From Methylobacterium nodulans ORS 2060 (GTDB taxonomy: Bacteria; Pseudomonadota; Alphaproteobacteria; Rhizobiales; Beijerinckiaceae): a stretch of 64,000 bases of DNA. The notes beneath the pieces are model-generated. The model was not told the origin of the DNA, searched no databases, and saw only the letters and a list, made by a program, of their open reading frames with translations. A program made the translations under genes and the position numbers. The DNA lies in contig NC_011894.1 of the NCBI RefSeq assembly GCF_000022085.1, positions 2,321,501 through 2,385,500 on the forward strand, read 5' to 3'. Positions 22,593 through 31,240 of this stretch are shown here, piece after piece (the first letter of the stretch is position 1; every line of letters begins with the position of its first letter).

Positions 22593-23927
22593 ATGCTGAG
22601 CGTCCTGGCCAATCGCACCTACCGCCACCTGTTCGCCGCGCAGGTCGTCGCCCTCGTCGGGACGGGCCTGCTCACGGTCGCGCTCGGGCTGCTCGCCTAC
22701 CGGCTGGCCGGCACGGACGCCGGCGCCGTCCTCGGCACCGCGCTCGCGATCAAGATGGTGGCTTACGTGCTCGTGGCCCCCGTGGCGCAGGCCTTCGTCG
22801 GACGCCTGCCGCGGCGCGCCTTCCTGGTAGCGACCGACCTTGTCCGCGCCGCGGTCGCCTTGGCGCTGCCTTTCGTCGATCAGGTCTGGCAGGTCTACGT
22901 CCTCATCGCCGTCCTGCAATCCGCCTCTGCGGCCTTCACGCCCACCTTCCAGGCGACAATTCCCGACGTGCTGCCAGAGGAACGCGACTACACCCGCGCC
23001 CTCTCGCTCTCACGCCTCGCCTACGACCTGGAGAATCTGCTCAGCCCGATGCTGGCCGCGGCCCTCCTCATGGTCGTCGACTTCCACGTCCTGTTCGCGG
23101 GCACGGTCCTCGGCTTTCTCGGCTCGGCAGCCTTGGTGCTTTCGGTCAGGCTTCCCGCGAGCAAGCCCCTCGAGCGGCAGGGCGGAGTCTTCGAGCGGAC
23201 GACCCGGGGCCTGCGCATCTACCTCGCCACCCCTCGGCTGTGCGGGCTCCTGGCTATCAATTTCGCGGTGGCCGCGGCCGGCGCCATGGTCCTCGTCAAC
23301 ACGGTCGTGATCGTGCAGGCCCTGCTTCACCGGCCGCAGGACGACGTCGCCCTGGCCCTCGGCTTGTTCGGGGGCGGCTCGATGCTGGCGGCCCTCGCCC
23401 TGCCGCGGGTGCTCGACCGGCTGCCCGACCGCGCCGTCATGATCCCCGCGGCTGCCCTCCTCGGGGTCGTCCTGCTCGGCTTCGCGGAGGAGGCGTGGCG
23501 GGGCGGCATCGGGTGGTTGGTGCTGCTCGAATGCTGGCTGGTGCTCGGCATCGGCTACTCGGCGGCCCAGACTCCGACCGGGCGCCTTCTGCGGCGCTCG
23601 GCGGCGCCGGAGGACCGGCCCGCGCTGTTTGCGGCCCAGTTCGCTCTCTCGCACGCGGCTTGGCTCATCACTTACCCGCTGGCCGGCTGGCTCGGGGCCA
23701 AGGCCGGGATGCCGGCCACCCTGGCCGTTCTTGGCAGCATCCCCCTGGCGGCCGTGGCCGCGGCCCTGTTCCTCTGGCCGGCCGATGACCCCGAGGTGGT
23801 TGAGCACGCCCACATTGACCTCGACCCGAGTCACCCCCACCTACGAACAACTCACGGTATCCGTCATGCCCATCCTTTCGTCATTGATGACCTGCATCGC
23901 CATTGGCCTTCTGGGCGCCACGGCTGA
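22593..23927 (+). CDS. MFS metal exporter with His-rich C-terminus (NreB-like)
   Basis: 444 residues, about 12 membrane helices of the major facilitator superfamily. It resembles NreB/NrsD-type nickel exporters. After the last helix (about residue 405) comes a cytoplasmic tail rich in His: HAHIDLDPSHPHLRTTHGIR followed by more His, the type of tail that binds nickel or other divalent ions in NreB. The gene starts 13 bp after the CsoR-family repressor and shares its operator. The His tail argues for nickel/cobalt; the regulator's Cys-His-Cys set argues for copper. Both are recorded because they conflict. Confidence 0.78.
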   Translation: MLSVLANRTYRHLFAAQVVALVGTGLLTVALGLLAYRLAGTDAGAVLGTALAIKMVAYVLVAPVAQAFVGRLPRRAFLVATDLVRAAVALALPFVDQVWQVYVLIAVLQSASAAFTPTFQATIPDVLPEERDYTRALSLSRLAYDLENLLSPMLAAALLMVVDFHVLFAGTVLGFLGSAALVLSVRLPASKPLERQGGVFERTTRGLRIYLATPRLCGLLAINFAVAAAGAMVLVNTVVIVQALLHRPQDDVALALGLFGGGSMLAALALPRVLDRLPDRAVMIPAAALLGVVLLGFAEEAWRGGIGWLVLLECWLVLGIGYSAAQTPTGRLLRRSAAPEDRPALFAAQFALSHAAWLITYPLAGWLGAKAGMPATLAVLGSIPLAAVAAALFLWPADDPEVVEHAHIDLDPSHPHLRTTHGIRHAHPFVIDDLHRHWPSGRHG

Positions 23928-24145
23928 CTTGATGAGCATGCCAGGAAAGCGTCGTCGGGTCTGGCAATGTGTATGCCGGGAGGGAGCGACATCGGGCTCT
24001 TCTCGCTGAGGCAGACGCATCCGCCTCAACGCCAGCGCAAATCACATGATCTGTGTCCAGTTCCGGCATTCAACAGCACTTCTAACCGCAGCTGAGAGAA
24101 GCTCAGTGTGGCTTATCATTTTTCCCCTATGTCGGGGCCAGTTTA

Positions 24146-26800
24146 TCAAAGCACGGTAATTCGTATGTTTCTGAACGCTGTCGTATAGCTGTAATTAGCA
24201 TACGATTGCAAACCTATAAACGTGGGTTCTACTGGCGAAAACCGGCCGCGAGCTGGGTCGGTGTTAGTATACCGGGCGGTGGCAGTGCCGTTGAGATTGA
24301 CCGTTATCACATCTCCCTGCACCTCGATTATGTACTGGTTCCACGCGAGCACACGCGCATCCAGCGGGTTAACGAAGTCAGCCACCTGCGCCGCAGGGAG
24401 CGCCGGGTCATCTGGGCCGTCATTTGGATAGTTGACGGCATAGACCGCTCCAGTTCGATGTCTGGCCCGCCCGTCTGGCGCACCCGTGTTATCGATCTGC
24501 ACTTCGAAACCTGCCGCTACCGCCGGCAGTCCAGGCGTGAAGACCGCAGAGTATGCTGGGTTGTAATACCCCGTCGACTGCGGATTCCTAAAACGGACAA
24601 AGACTCCACTGTTTGTCTGGAAGGTCCGAGTAAAAAACTCCAGCTCTAGGCGGTAATTCTGAGGCACCGGGATGGTGCACCAGAGCAGACCTAGGTCGAA
24701 GCTGGGGACACTCTGCAGTGCTCCATCGATGACGTGGAACGTGCCACGACCAGCCATTCGCCAATTTGTTATCGTCTGTCCATCAAACAATTGAATGACG
24801 GTGCCAGCAGCGGGCGGTGCGGGTATCGGAGGCCGGAAGAACGGTGCTACCGGCCGAGCGGGAGCAGGAGGATTCCCAATGCCGTCGCCCTCCGGAGCTA
24901 GCCGCCTCGCTAGGCGGCGGCGCAGCGCGATACCATTCATGACGGGATTAGCGGACCCGCAGGTCGGCAGGACGGAAGCATCTCCGGCATAAAGATTGGT
25001 TACGTAGTGAAATTGGCCGTCCGGATTCGTAACTGACAATGACGGGTTGTCTCCCATACGCAGCGTGCCGGACTCATGGTAGGTTGTACCGAGGCCGTCT
25101 GGCTGCCTCGCACCAGCATTGAGCGGCTGAGCATATCCCAAGATCCCAGCCACGGCGTCAATAGTGGCATCCATTAACCCCATAAGTTGAACGTCTTGTG
25201 GGCTACGCACGATGTTCACCGTGGCCCGGGGGATACCATACTCGTCGATGTCGCCTGGCAGCGGCAGCGTTACGCTGTTGTTCTGGAGATTGGGCAGCAT
25301 TTCGCCGACTGCGCGGATCGCGACATCAAGCTGCCCTGGAGCGGTCTGGGAAAATATTCTAACGTGGTCGATGTCAGGCACGCTCTGGAAGAGCAGTGCG
25401 TCAGAGCGGCCGCCTCCCGCAGCTCCGGGTGGCACTGCCGATGCGGTAATCTGTAGATGGTAGTGAGCGGGCGTGCCGTCCGGGAGGTTGGCTCGACAGC
25501 GCACTAACAGAGCTGATAGTTCCTGCTGCGCCAGCGGAACAGGAAGCGGCGCGATGGTAAAGCTCACGTTTTTACGCAAGTGCACCATCAGGTTCCTGCC
25601 CATCTCGGGGCTGTTCGGCACGCCTTGCACGCTCAGCATCGCAAGCCTGGCGCTCTCAATTGCTCCAGCGGCGAGTACTACGATAGGCCGACGATTGACA
25701 TTTCCGTTAATTGGAGTACTGAGATCTAATGATCCGTTTCCGGTGTCTATTCGGATGACTTCTTGTACGACGGCGCCCGTAGCCAGTGTGTAAGGCCGTG
25801 TCGCCAAACGTGTGACATGACAGTTCGGCACGATCATGAGCCGTTTGGCTCGATTGTCTGTACCCGCCTCGCCGAACGCTGCGCGCGCAGCGGTAATTCC
25901 AAGTGGTACGCTGCTGAACTTATTGAAAGGAAAGAAACCGGGCCGGGTTATAGCTTGAACACTCAACGGAGCATCGAGTGCAAGACTAAGTTGGAAGCTG
26001 GCATAAGGCGGTGCACTGAGCTGCTGGCTCAAAGCAGCAGTAATATCACCAGGAGATTCTACAACATAGTCTGGCATCTCAGCTAGCGGGATGGCATTAG
26101 GAACAGCGCCATAGTTTAGAAAGAGCCTTTGGCGCAGGAAGTCATGAAGCATACCGTTAATGAAGTCGTTGGATGCACTGACTCCCGTTTGCTGCGCAGC
26201 CTGCAGCTGGAAACCATTATTGATCGTGCTCTCAAGCGTGAGATCCTCCACGACGGCAGCAGGCCACAATGTGCCGGCGCCGATCGTACCGACAGGCGTC
26301 CTGTGCATCTCCGTCTCGAGATACCGCGGCGACCAGCCGCCGAAATAAAGTGATCTTCCGCCAAGGCAGTAAGCCAGACCGCCAAATCTTTCATTCGAAT
26401 TCCAGGGAAGACCCCAATTCTCGAGTATCGTCTGCGATTGTAGCCCCTGGGCTATTAGTTCCTGGCGGGTGGCGGGAAGAGCGCTGGTTGAACTCGGCTG
26501 AGTCCCGGGTGAGTATAATTGCAAATTTGGTATATCTTGCGTGTGCTCGGGTAATGTAAATGGTCCAGCTTCTAGAACGAGAATTCTGAAACTATTTGGC
26601 CTTAAAGAATCACCCAGTACGGACCCAAAACCTTGCTGCTGTGTTCTAAATAATAAATCCTGAGCTAAGGCTAAACCAAACGTTCCGCCTCCTACAACGA
26701 TTACATCAAAGGGCCCGCTGTCTCTAGCATCCGAGAACGTGTTACATGCGTAATTGCCAAGAATGTCGCGTGTAAAAGATGTCTCAGGAGTCGGAAACAT
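24146..26800 (-). CDS. GMC oxidoreductase fused to a C-terminal DUF1080/LamG-like domain
   Basis: 884 residues from ATG 26800 (GGAGGG at ideal spacing; 22 extra codons upstream rejected). Residues 28-600 are a GMC-type flavoprotein: FAD loop VIVVGGGTFGLALAQDL, RRPIVVLAAGAIESARLA, active-site His in TYHESGTLRMGD, and SANPVMNGIALRRRLA near the end. A Pro-rich linker (about 625-650) leads to a jelly-roll domain (IQLFDGQTITNWRMAGRGTF..., FFTRTFQTNSGVFVRFRNPQ, FEVQIDNTG) like 3-keto-disaccharide hydrolase (DUF1080). No signal peptide is evident. Base composition is clearly more AT-rich than the surroundings, indicating transfer. Likely a sugar or polyol oxidase/dehydrogenase. Confidence 0.82.
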   Translation of the reverse strand: MFPTPETSFTRDILGNYACNTFSDARDSGPFDVIVVGGGTFGLALAQDLLFRTQQQGFGSVLGDSLRPNSFRILVLEAGPFTLPEHTQDIPNLQLYSPGTQPSSTSALPATRQELIAQGLQSQTILENWGLPWNSNERFGGLAYCLGGRSLYFGGWSPRYLETEMHRTPVGTIGAGTLWPAAVVEDLTLESTINNGFQLQAAQQTGVSASNDFINGMLHDFLRQRLFLNYGAVPNAIPLAEMPDYVVESPGDITAALSQQLSAPPYASFQLSLALDAPLSVQAITRPGFFPFNKFSSVPLGITAARAAFGEAGTDNRAKRLMIVPNCHVTRLATRPYTLATGAVVQEVIRIDTGNGSLDLSTPINGNVNRRPIVVLAAGAIESARLAMLSVQGVPNSPEMGRNLMVHLRKNVSFTIAPLPVPLAQQELSALLVRCRANLPDGTPAHYHLQITASAVPPGAAGGGRSDALLFQSVPDIDHVRIFSQTAPGQLDVAIRAVGEMLPNLQNNSVTLPLPGDIDEYGIPRATVNIVRSPQDVQLMGLMDATIDAVAGILGYAQPLNAGARQPDGLGTTYHESGTLRMGDNPSLSVTNPDGQFHYVTNLYAGDASVLPTCGSANPVMNGIALRRRLARRLAPEGDGIGNPPAPARPVAPFFRPPIPAPPAAGTVIQLFDGQTITNWRMAGRGTFHVIDGALQSVPSFDLGLLWCTIPVPQNYRLELEFFTRTFQTNSGVFVRFRNPQSTGYYNPAYSAVFTPGLPAVAAGFEVQIDNTGAPDGRARHRTGAVYAVNYPNDGPDDPALPAAQVADFVNPLDARVLAWNQYIIEVQGDVITVNLNGTATARYTNTDPARGRFSPVEPTFIGLQSYANYSYTTAFRNIRITVL

Positions 26801-26969
26801 TTTACCCTCCAATTTTAGTGCGATTCGTTTGGATAAAAATATTTGCGGAATAGGATGATTTTGCACCTAGTTTAAGATATCCGCCGGAGAATCAACCATT
26901 ATCACTTGTAAATTGAGCTATGGCCTCACCAAAGAATGTTCTCGGGATGCTCCATCTTTGTCCCACGCC

Positions 26970-28388
26970 GTAATTACCCACGCCCGTGGCGGTAGGATCA
27001 GGCGCGGATGATGTTGAGGATAGTGGCGAAGGTGCCGGCCCCCGAGAGGCGGGCCGTGTCGACGACGGTGCGCACGTCCGCCTCACCCGCGGCCGCCCAC
27101 ATGGCCCGATAGCCGTTCGTCACCTTCCGCTGCACCACTGCCGGGCGCAGCGCGCGCTCGCAAGCGTTGTTGGTGACCGCCACGCGGCCGGGATGGTCGA
27201 GGAAGACCAGGAGCTGGTCGCGGGCTCGGCCGATCTTGGCTTGCAGAGCGCGGGTCAGATCGCAGCGGCTTGGTGCAGCGAGGATGGCGGACAGCTGCCG
27301 ATCCAGGGCCCGGCGCTTGGCCGAGAGCGTCGAGGCGGCCAGGTCGGTGACGCGCTCGGCCAGGCTGAACACGCTTCCCAGCCAGAGTTGTAGGCGCAGC
27401 GGCACGGGGTCGTCGCTGACCTCGACCGCGTAGGCGACGTCACGGGCCAAATGCGCCAGGCAGGTCTGGTGATGCTCACCGTGGCCCTGCTGGGCGGTGT
27501 AGCGGTCCGACAGCCACACGGACGGCCGGTGTCCGTCCATCATCGCGTGCACCACCGCGGCGGCCCGCGTCGAGGCCGCGTGATGAACGACCGCTGCGTC
27601 CGAGCGGAACACCCAATGATACGAGTTGCTGCCCTCGATGCGCACGCCGGTCTCATCCGAGGCGACTACCGCGGCCCGGCGCAGCGCCGAGACCGCAGCT
27701 TCGCGATCGGCACGGAACTGCCTCTGGGCCCGACGCAGCAGGTTCATCAGCCCGCCCTGGCTCAAGGTGAGCCCGAACAGGTCCGACAACGCGGCCTGCA
27801 GCCGCTCGTAGGACAGAGCCTGGAAGGTCTTCAGATACACCGCCACCGCGTGCAGGCGCGGGCCGAACGGCGTGCCGCGTGCGGCCTGCGGCACTGGAGC
27901 GACGACGCGCGTGCCACAAGCCGGGCAGCGGACGGCGAGCCGTTGATGCTGGGTGACCATCGGTGCCACCGCGGGCAAGTCGATCTGCTCGCACACGCTG
28001 ACGATCTCGGCCGGCAGATCCGGAGCCAGAACACCTCCGCAGCAGGGGCAGTGACCCGGGCGGTGAGCGACGATCTCGTCGGGATCGGGGCTGAGCGTTC
28101 GGCTATGTCCCTCGTGACCCGGCTTGGCGCCGCCGGGCTTGGCCTGCTCGCGCCGCTCCTTGCGGTCGGTCGAGGGCGGCTTGGACGAGGTGCGCGAGGT
28201 CTTCTCGGGGCGCTGCAGCCGCAGCACCAGCTCGATCAGCTCCTGCTTGCTCAGGCGTTCCAGCTCGCTGCGGCCCATCCCACGAGGGAATCAGCCAAAT
28301 CGCCTCCCGGCAAGAGGCGCGGCGAACTCCCTCTAGCGGCCTCGCTTGTGGGTCACGCCGCGCTCGCGCGCACCCCGTGGGTAATTAC
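26970..28388 (-). mobile_element. IS66-family (ISBst12-like) insertion sequence with 8-bp target duplication
   Basis: Inverted repeats GTAATTACCCACG (26970-26982) and its complement (28376-28388) bound a 1419-bp element. Exact 8-bp direct repeats CCCACGCC lie immediately outside (26962-26969 and 28389-28396); 8 bp is the IS66 family's duplication length. Only one gene, tnpC-like, is present, without the tnpA and tnpB of classic IS66, which fits the ISBst12 subgroup. Confidence 0.9.
26998..28278 (-). CDS. IS66-family transposase (TnpC-like)
   Basis: 426 residues. The N-terminal region has a leucine-rich helix and basic TSSKPPSTDRKERRE segment. A zinc-binding part follows with CPCCGG and CPACG. 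The DDE core shows VASDETGVRIEG (D), WLSDRYTAQQGHG (D) and NNACERALRPAVVQRKV (E). A full-length, uninterrupted gene with intact element ends suggests it is mobile. Confidence 0.93.
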   Translation of the reverse strand: MGRSELERLSKQELIELVLRLQRPEKTSRTSSKPPSTDRKERREQAKPGGAKPGHEGHSRTLSPDPDEIVAHRPGHCPCCGGVLAPDLPAEIVSVCEQIDLPAVAPMVTQHQRLAVRCPACGTRVVAPVPQAARGTPFGPRLHAVAVYLKTFQALSYERLQAALSDLFGLTLSQGGLMNLLRRAQRQFRADREAAVSALRRAAVVASDETGVRIEGSNSYHWVFRSDAAVVHHAASTRAAAVVHAMMDGHRPSVWLSDRYTAQQGHGEHHQTCLAHLARDVAYAVEVSDDPVPLRLQLWLGSVFSLAERVTDLAASTLSAKRRALDRQLSAILAAPSRCDLTRALQAKIGRARDQLLVFLDHPGRVAVTNNACERALRPAVVQRKVTNGYRAMWAAAGEADVRTVVDTARLSGAGTFATILNIIRA

Positions 28389-28754
28389 CCCACGCCAATG
28401 TTCGCGGGAACATCGGGGTTGATGTCGCGCGCTAAACGGGTCGGGACGGCAAGCGGAAGTCTGGTCACCCAAAGCCTGTTGCTGGCGCACAGGTCTCGTA
28501 ATATAGTATTATTTCAGATTTATCTGCAGTCTATGCTACGCTATTTTCGCGACTTAGTATTGCTCTGTGTAGGAGTACATACCGAGCACTTGGCTCAACG
28601 GTATGCAGACTAGTCACTACGCGTTTCCGGCTATGATAGTAGTAGGCTGTATCTGATCGCGAGTAGAAACTTTTCCCCTGCTAACGGCGAATAGTTGCGA
28701 GGAAGGCGCGGAATCAGTGTAGCAACAAAACTCAGCATTGCAACACCTTCCAAA

Positions 28755-29000
28755 TCAGCTTCTGGTTGAAATTTGCATCGCCCGGCATGGCGCGATTAGG
28801 CGGTTCAGGAGGTGCGGCACCTCGTCGGAGTGGCACAGGGCGGCTATTAGGCTGAGGCGGGGAGATACCGGGTCGACTTCGCCGTTGCCCGGCAGGCCTA
28901 CCACACGAACGCCGTATGGCAGATCCTGCAGAGATCCACCCTTAGGAGCAGTGCCCGACCAATCGGCACTACGAGGCCGAGCGCTCCGTTGACCTGCCAT
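28755..29000 (-). CDS. hypothetical small protein
   Basis: 81 residues from ATG 29000. The middle reads YGVRVVGLPGNGEVDPVSPR and then LIAALCHSDEVPHLLNRLI, a plausible alternating strand/helix pattern, but I recognise no family. No strong ribosome site precedes the start. It is the downstream-most member of the minus-strand small-gene run that ends near 31.6 kb. Confidence 0.35.
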   Translation of the reverse strand: MAGQRSARPRSADWSGTAPKGGSLQDLPYGVRVVGLPGNGEVDPVSPRLSLIAALCHSDEVPHLLNRLIAPCRAMQISTRS

Positions 29001-29028
29001 GTCGCTATGGTGTGCGGGGTCGACTCTC

Positions 29029-29286
29029 TCACATAGGCCTCGCCAGCAGGATCGCCGTCCGCACCGCCATGCGCCGCTGCGCTTCGGTCGCTTTCTCCCA
29101 TGCGAGCACCTCGCGGGCATAGGGCTGGGTCAGCACGACCGCGGCGAGACAGAGGGCGACACCCTCCGCTATCAGCCGCATGCCGGGCATCGTGTGGTTC
29201 AGGTAGTCACGGACGGCCGCATCAATCTGCTCGTCCGTGACGTGCTTGAGCTTGTACAGCTCACCGATCGTCGGGGTGTCAGCCAC
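29029..29286 (-). CDS. hypothetical small membrane-associated protein
   Basis: 85 residues from a GTG at 29286. A helical N-terminus (LYKLKHVTDEQIDAAVRDYL) precedes a hydrophobic stretch (IAEGVALCLAAVVLTQ, about 40-55) and a second helix rich in Arg and Ala. No family recognised. Its start overlaps the 3' end of a tiny upstream ORF by 8 bp (GTGGCTGA), suggesting coupled translation. Confidence 0.55.
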   Translation of the reverse strand: MADTPTIGELYKLKHVTDEQIDAAVRDYLNHTMPGMRLIAEGVALCLAAVVLTQPYAREVLAWEKATEAQRRMAVRTAILLARPM

Positions 29287-29356
29287 GCCCGAACTCCCAC
29301 ACCGGGATCCCGCGATACCGCCCCGGCTTGTGCCGTGGGATCGTCCAGAGGTGCAT
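29279..29356 (-). CDS. tiny ORF coupled to the next gene
   Basis: 25 residues (MHLWTIPRHKPGRYRGIPVW...) from ATG 29356 with CGGAGGGC upstream. Its TGA lies inside the next gene's start, the usual layout of a translated leader or small partner. Could be a real microprotein; unsupported by family. Confidence 0.4.
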   Translation of the reverse strand: MHLWTIPRHKPGRYRGIPVWEFGRG

Positions 29357-29428
29357 CTGCCCTCCGGCGGAGGCCGTCCTGAGCCTCGCCCTCAGCCTAT
29401 CCTCCCCGATGACGATGACTCCAGCTGC

Positions 29429-29653
29429 CTACGGCGCCGACTCGCTCTCTCCCCCGGTCGGCATGTACGGGTGACCAGCGTCGATCAGCGCGCGGTCGAT
29501 GCCTTCGATGGCCGCCAGCACCTTCGTGAGAACTTCCACATCCGAGAGGTCGAGGTCTCCCGATCCGGCGATCCTTCTGGCGAGCACGAGGCGGCTTTTC
29601 GCGAGCTGCTCCCGAGCGCGGCTGAGGGCATCGATTTCAGTCGGCGTTATCAG
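29429..29653 (-). CDS. small ORF following an in-frame TGA (possible CTG start)
   Basis: 74 residues with protein-like composition: TEIDALSRAREQLAKSRLVL (helix), SGDLDLSDVEVLTKVLAAIE, ending at TAG 29429. There is no ATG, GTG or TTG; the first usable codon is CTG 29653, three codons after the TGA that ends the upstream gene in the same frame (GAGG just upstream). It could start at CTG, be reached by read-through, or be the tail of a gene split by a nonsense mutation. Confidence 0.4.
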   Translation of the reverse strand: MITPTEIDALSRAREQLAKSRLVLARRIAGSGDLDLSDVEVLTKVLAAIEGIDRALIDAGHPYMPTGGESESAP

Positions 29654-29659
29654 CTTGCC

Positions 29660-29995
29660 TCAGCCATTCAGTTCGCCCTGGCCCTGAGGCCCTTGGTTCC
29701 GAGCCGGAGCCTGCTCCTGCTCAATGCTTCCGTGCTCCTGCGGTTCGGCCTCTGCCGCCATCCCAGTTCGGAGCTCATCCATGATCGGGATCAGCAGCGG
29801 TGGCACGTCTTGCCCGTACTCGTCGAGAAGCAGCCCTGCGGCGACCAGGGCGCGAACGTGTGCATCCGGAACCGGAGCGTCCGCCATGTGAGCGCTCAGC
29901 ACGCGCTCGGCCAGGAGGTTCGCGAGGCGCGACACCTCGGAGATGCCTCCCGGCTGGTACGAAGCGCCGGGTGCCGATAGCGGATCAGCGCTCAT
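29660..29995 (-). CDS. hypothetical protein of the small-gene run
   Basis: 111 residues from ATG 29995. After an N-terminal region rich in Pro and Gly comes a helical part (EVSRLANLLAERVLSAHMAD, ALVAAGLLLDEYGQ, IPIMDELRTGM), then a polar Glu/Gln tail. No family recognised. It reads in the same frame as the next ORF across a single TGA (29660-29662), so the two may once have formed one protein of about 190 residues. Confidence 0.5.
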   Translation of the reverse strand: MSADPLSAPGASYQPGGISEVSRLANLLAERVLSAHMADAPVPDAHVRALVAAGLLLDEYGQDVPPLLIPIMDELRTGMAAEAEPQEHGSIEQEQAPARNQGPQGQGELNG

Positions 29996-30111
29996 TGCCC
30001 AGCACCCCAACTGGTTCTGATCCCGCGGCCGATCATGTCCGCTCCTCACGCTGCCTCCGGTGTCCGACGCCCGGACGCTCGCCATTCTCCTCCATAAGGA
30101 TGAAGGGGCTT

Positions 30112-30402
30112 CTAAGCGGCGAGCCTCTGCCTGAAACGGGTGTAAGCCTCGGTCAGCAGCCTGAGATGCCGCGCACCAACCCCATCCTGACTAGCTGTCG
30201 CCTCCATGAGTGCGAGCACGCTCCGGTACAGGTCATCCACGGCTGCATCGATGCCAGGATTGCGGACGACAAGGTCCAGCACGTCCAGGAGTGCGGCACG
30301 AACCTCGGCAGCTTCGGCCGCGACCGCCTGGCCCTCTGCGATGCGCTTGACGGCATTTTCGATCGCGCTCAGGCGCGCGCTGAGCATCTCGGCTGGCGTC
30401 AT
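30112..30402 (-). CDS. hypothetical helical protein
   Basis: 96 residues, predicted nearly all helix (MTPAEMLSARLSAIENAVKR, AAEVRAALLDVLDLVVRN, LLTEAYTRFRQRLAA). The start overlaps the stop of the upstream membrane microprotein by 4 bp (ATGA), indicating translational coupling. The pattern resembles small phage or plasmid proteins but no name is justified. Confidence 0.55.
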   Translation of the reverse strand: MTPAEMLSARLSAIENAVKRIAEGQAVAAEAAEVRAALLDVLDLVVRNPGIDAAVDDLYRSVLALMEATASQDGVGARHLRLLTEAYTRFRQRLAA

Positions 30403-30569
30403 TCCATACGCCGCCTGGTCGATGCGCCAACGATGAGGGTGGCGAGAGCCGCAGCGCCGGCTCCATCCTGGAGCGCCTTCTCCGGCTCATCAGGCATCAC
30501 CAGCAGCCACACGAGGGCGGTGGCGACGATGGCGATGCCGAGGGCGGCGGTGATCCCGCGACTGATCAC
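30399..30569 (-). CDS. 56-residue single-pass membrane protein
   Basis: GTG start at 30569 and TGA overlapping the next gene's ATG. Residues 5-25 (GITAALGIAIVATALVWLLV) form a clear membrane helix, followed by an acidic segment and a second mildly hydrophobic stretch (AALATLIVGAS) before TRRRME. Codon use is coding-like and the 4-bp overlap supports it. Function unknown. Confidence 0.5.
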   Translation of the reverse strand: MISRGITAALGIAIVATALVWLLVMPDEPEKALQDGAGAAALATLIVGASTRRRME

Positions 30570-30621
30570 TTCGAAGGGTCCTCAGCGGTGTAGCGGTCGG
30601 CACAATCGGAAAGCACGGCTT

Positions 30622-30912
30622 TCAATCCTCGTCGATGTCAGCCGGCGAGCCTGGCGGCAGCGGTCCGCTGTCTTCGACATCGTTGCCGAAGATGCCGGGA
30701 GGTCCGTCAAAGCCCACCACCCCATCGGGATTGTCCGGGGTCACGTTCGGATCAACGGCCGGCGGGCGGTCCCGCCCGAGCCTTCGTTCAAGTCGCCGCT
30801 CGCGCTGGAGGTCGCGCTGGATAGGAACTTCGGTCGACCCCTGGGCCAGTGCATCAGCAACTTCACCAGCGCCGAATGTGCCGAGAAGGATGGCTGCAAT
30901 CGTGGCTCTCAT
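30622..30912 (-). CDS. small exported hypothetical protein
   Basis: 96 residues from ATG 30912 (GGAGAG upstream). Residues 1-25 form a signal peptide (MRATIAAILLGTFGAGEVAD..., cleavage near ALAQG). The mature part is a basic helix (QRDLQRERRLERRLGRD) followed by a Pro/Asp/Gly-rich acidic tail. Low complexity limits any family call. Confidence 0.5.
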   Translation of the reverse strand: MRATIAAILLGTFGAGEVADALAQGSTEVPIQRDLQRERRLERRLGRDRPPAVDPNVTPDNPDGVVGFDGPPGIFGNDVEDSGPLPPGSPADIDED

Positions 30913-30948
30913 GGAGGCTCTCCGCTCGTGGCTCGGGTAGCAGCGCAT

Positions 30949-31206
30949 TCAGTGCCGGGTTTCCGGCGGCATGACGAAGGAGCCGATCCCTTCCTGGGCG
31001 AGCGCGTTTCGAAAAGCCTCGTATGCTGCGTGCTCGGTCAAAAACGTTTCATCCCAGACGGTCGAGCCACCCTCGTGATCCACCACCTCCAGGGTCCAGG
31101 GATCGCCTGTGCCGAGGAAACGGAAGATCTTCACATCGACGGTGATGCCGGCCTGTGTGACGGGGCCAGAGAGCGGTGAGTACTCGATCGTACGGTCCTC
31201 GGTCAT
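30949..31206 (-). CDS. hypothetical protein
   Basis: 85 residues from ATG 31206 with GTGAGG upstream. The sequence alternates strands and helices (ITVDVKIFRFLGTGDPWTLE, VVDHEGGSTVWDETFLTEHA, AYEAFRNALAQEG), looking like a compact cytoplasmic alpha/beta domain. No family recognised; similar small proteins are common in alphaproteobacterial islands. Confidence 0.58.
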   Translation of the reverse strand: MTEDRTIEYSPLSGPVTQAGITVDVKIFRFLGTGDPWTLEVVDHEGGSTVWDETFLTEHAAYEAFRNALAQEGIGSFVMPPETRH

Positions 31207-31240
31207 CGGGTTCCTCACTGGGCGGATGGGGCAGCAGCGC

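Larger units (their letters stand above)
26892..28513 (-). pseudogene. open frame interrupted by the IS66 element
   Basis: Removing the IS66 element and one copy of its 8-bp duplication leaves one continuous minus-strand frame of 64 codons. It runs from just after a stop at 28514 to TGA 26892 and includes RLARDINPDVPANIG, crosses the junction at VGQRW, and ends FFGEAIAQFTSDNG. It lacks an obvious start (a GTG near its 16th codon is possible). Probably the tail of an older truncated gene; family not recognised. Confidence 0.45.
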
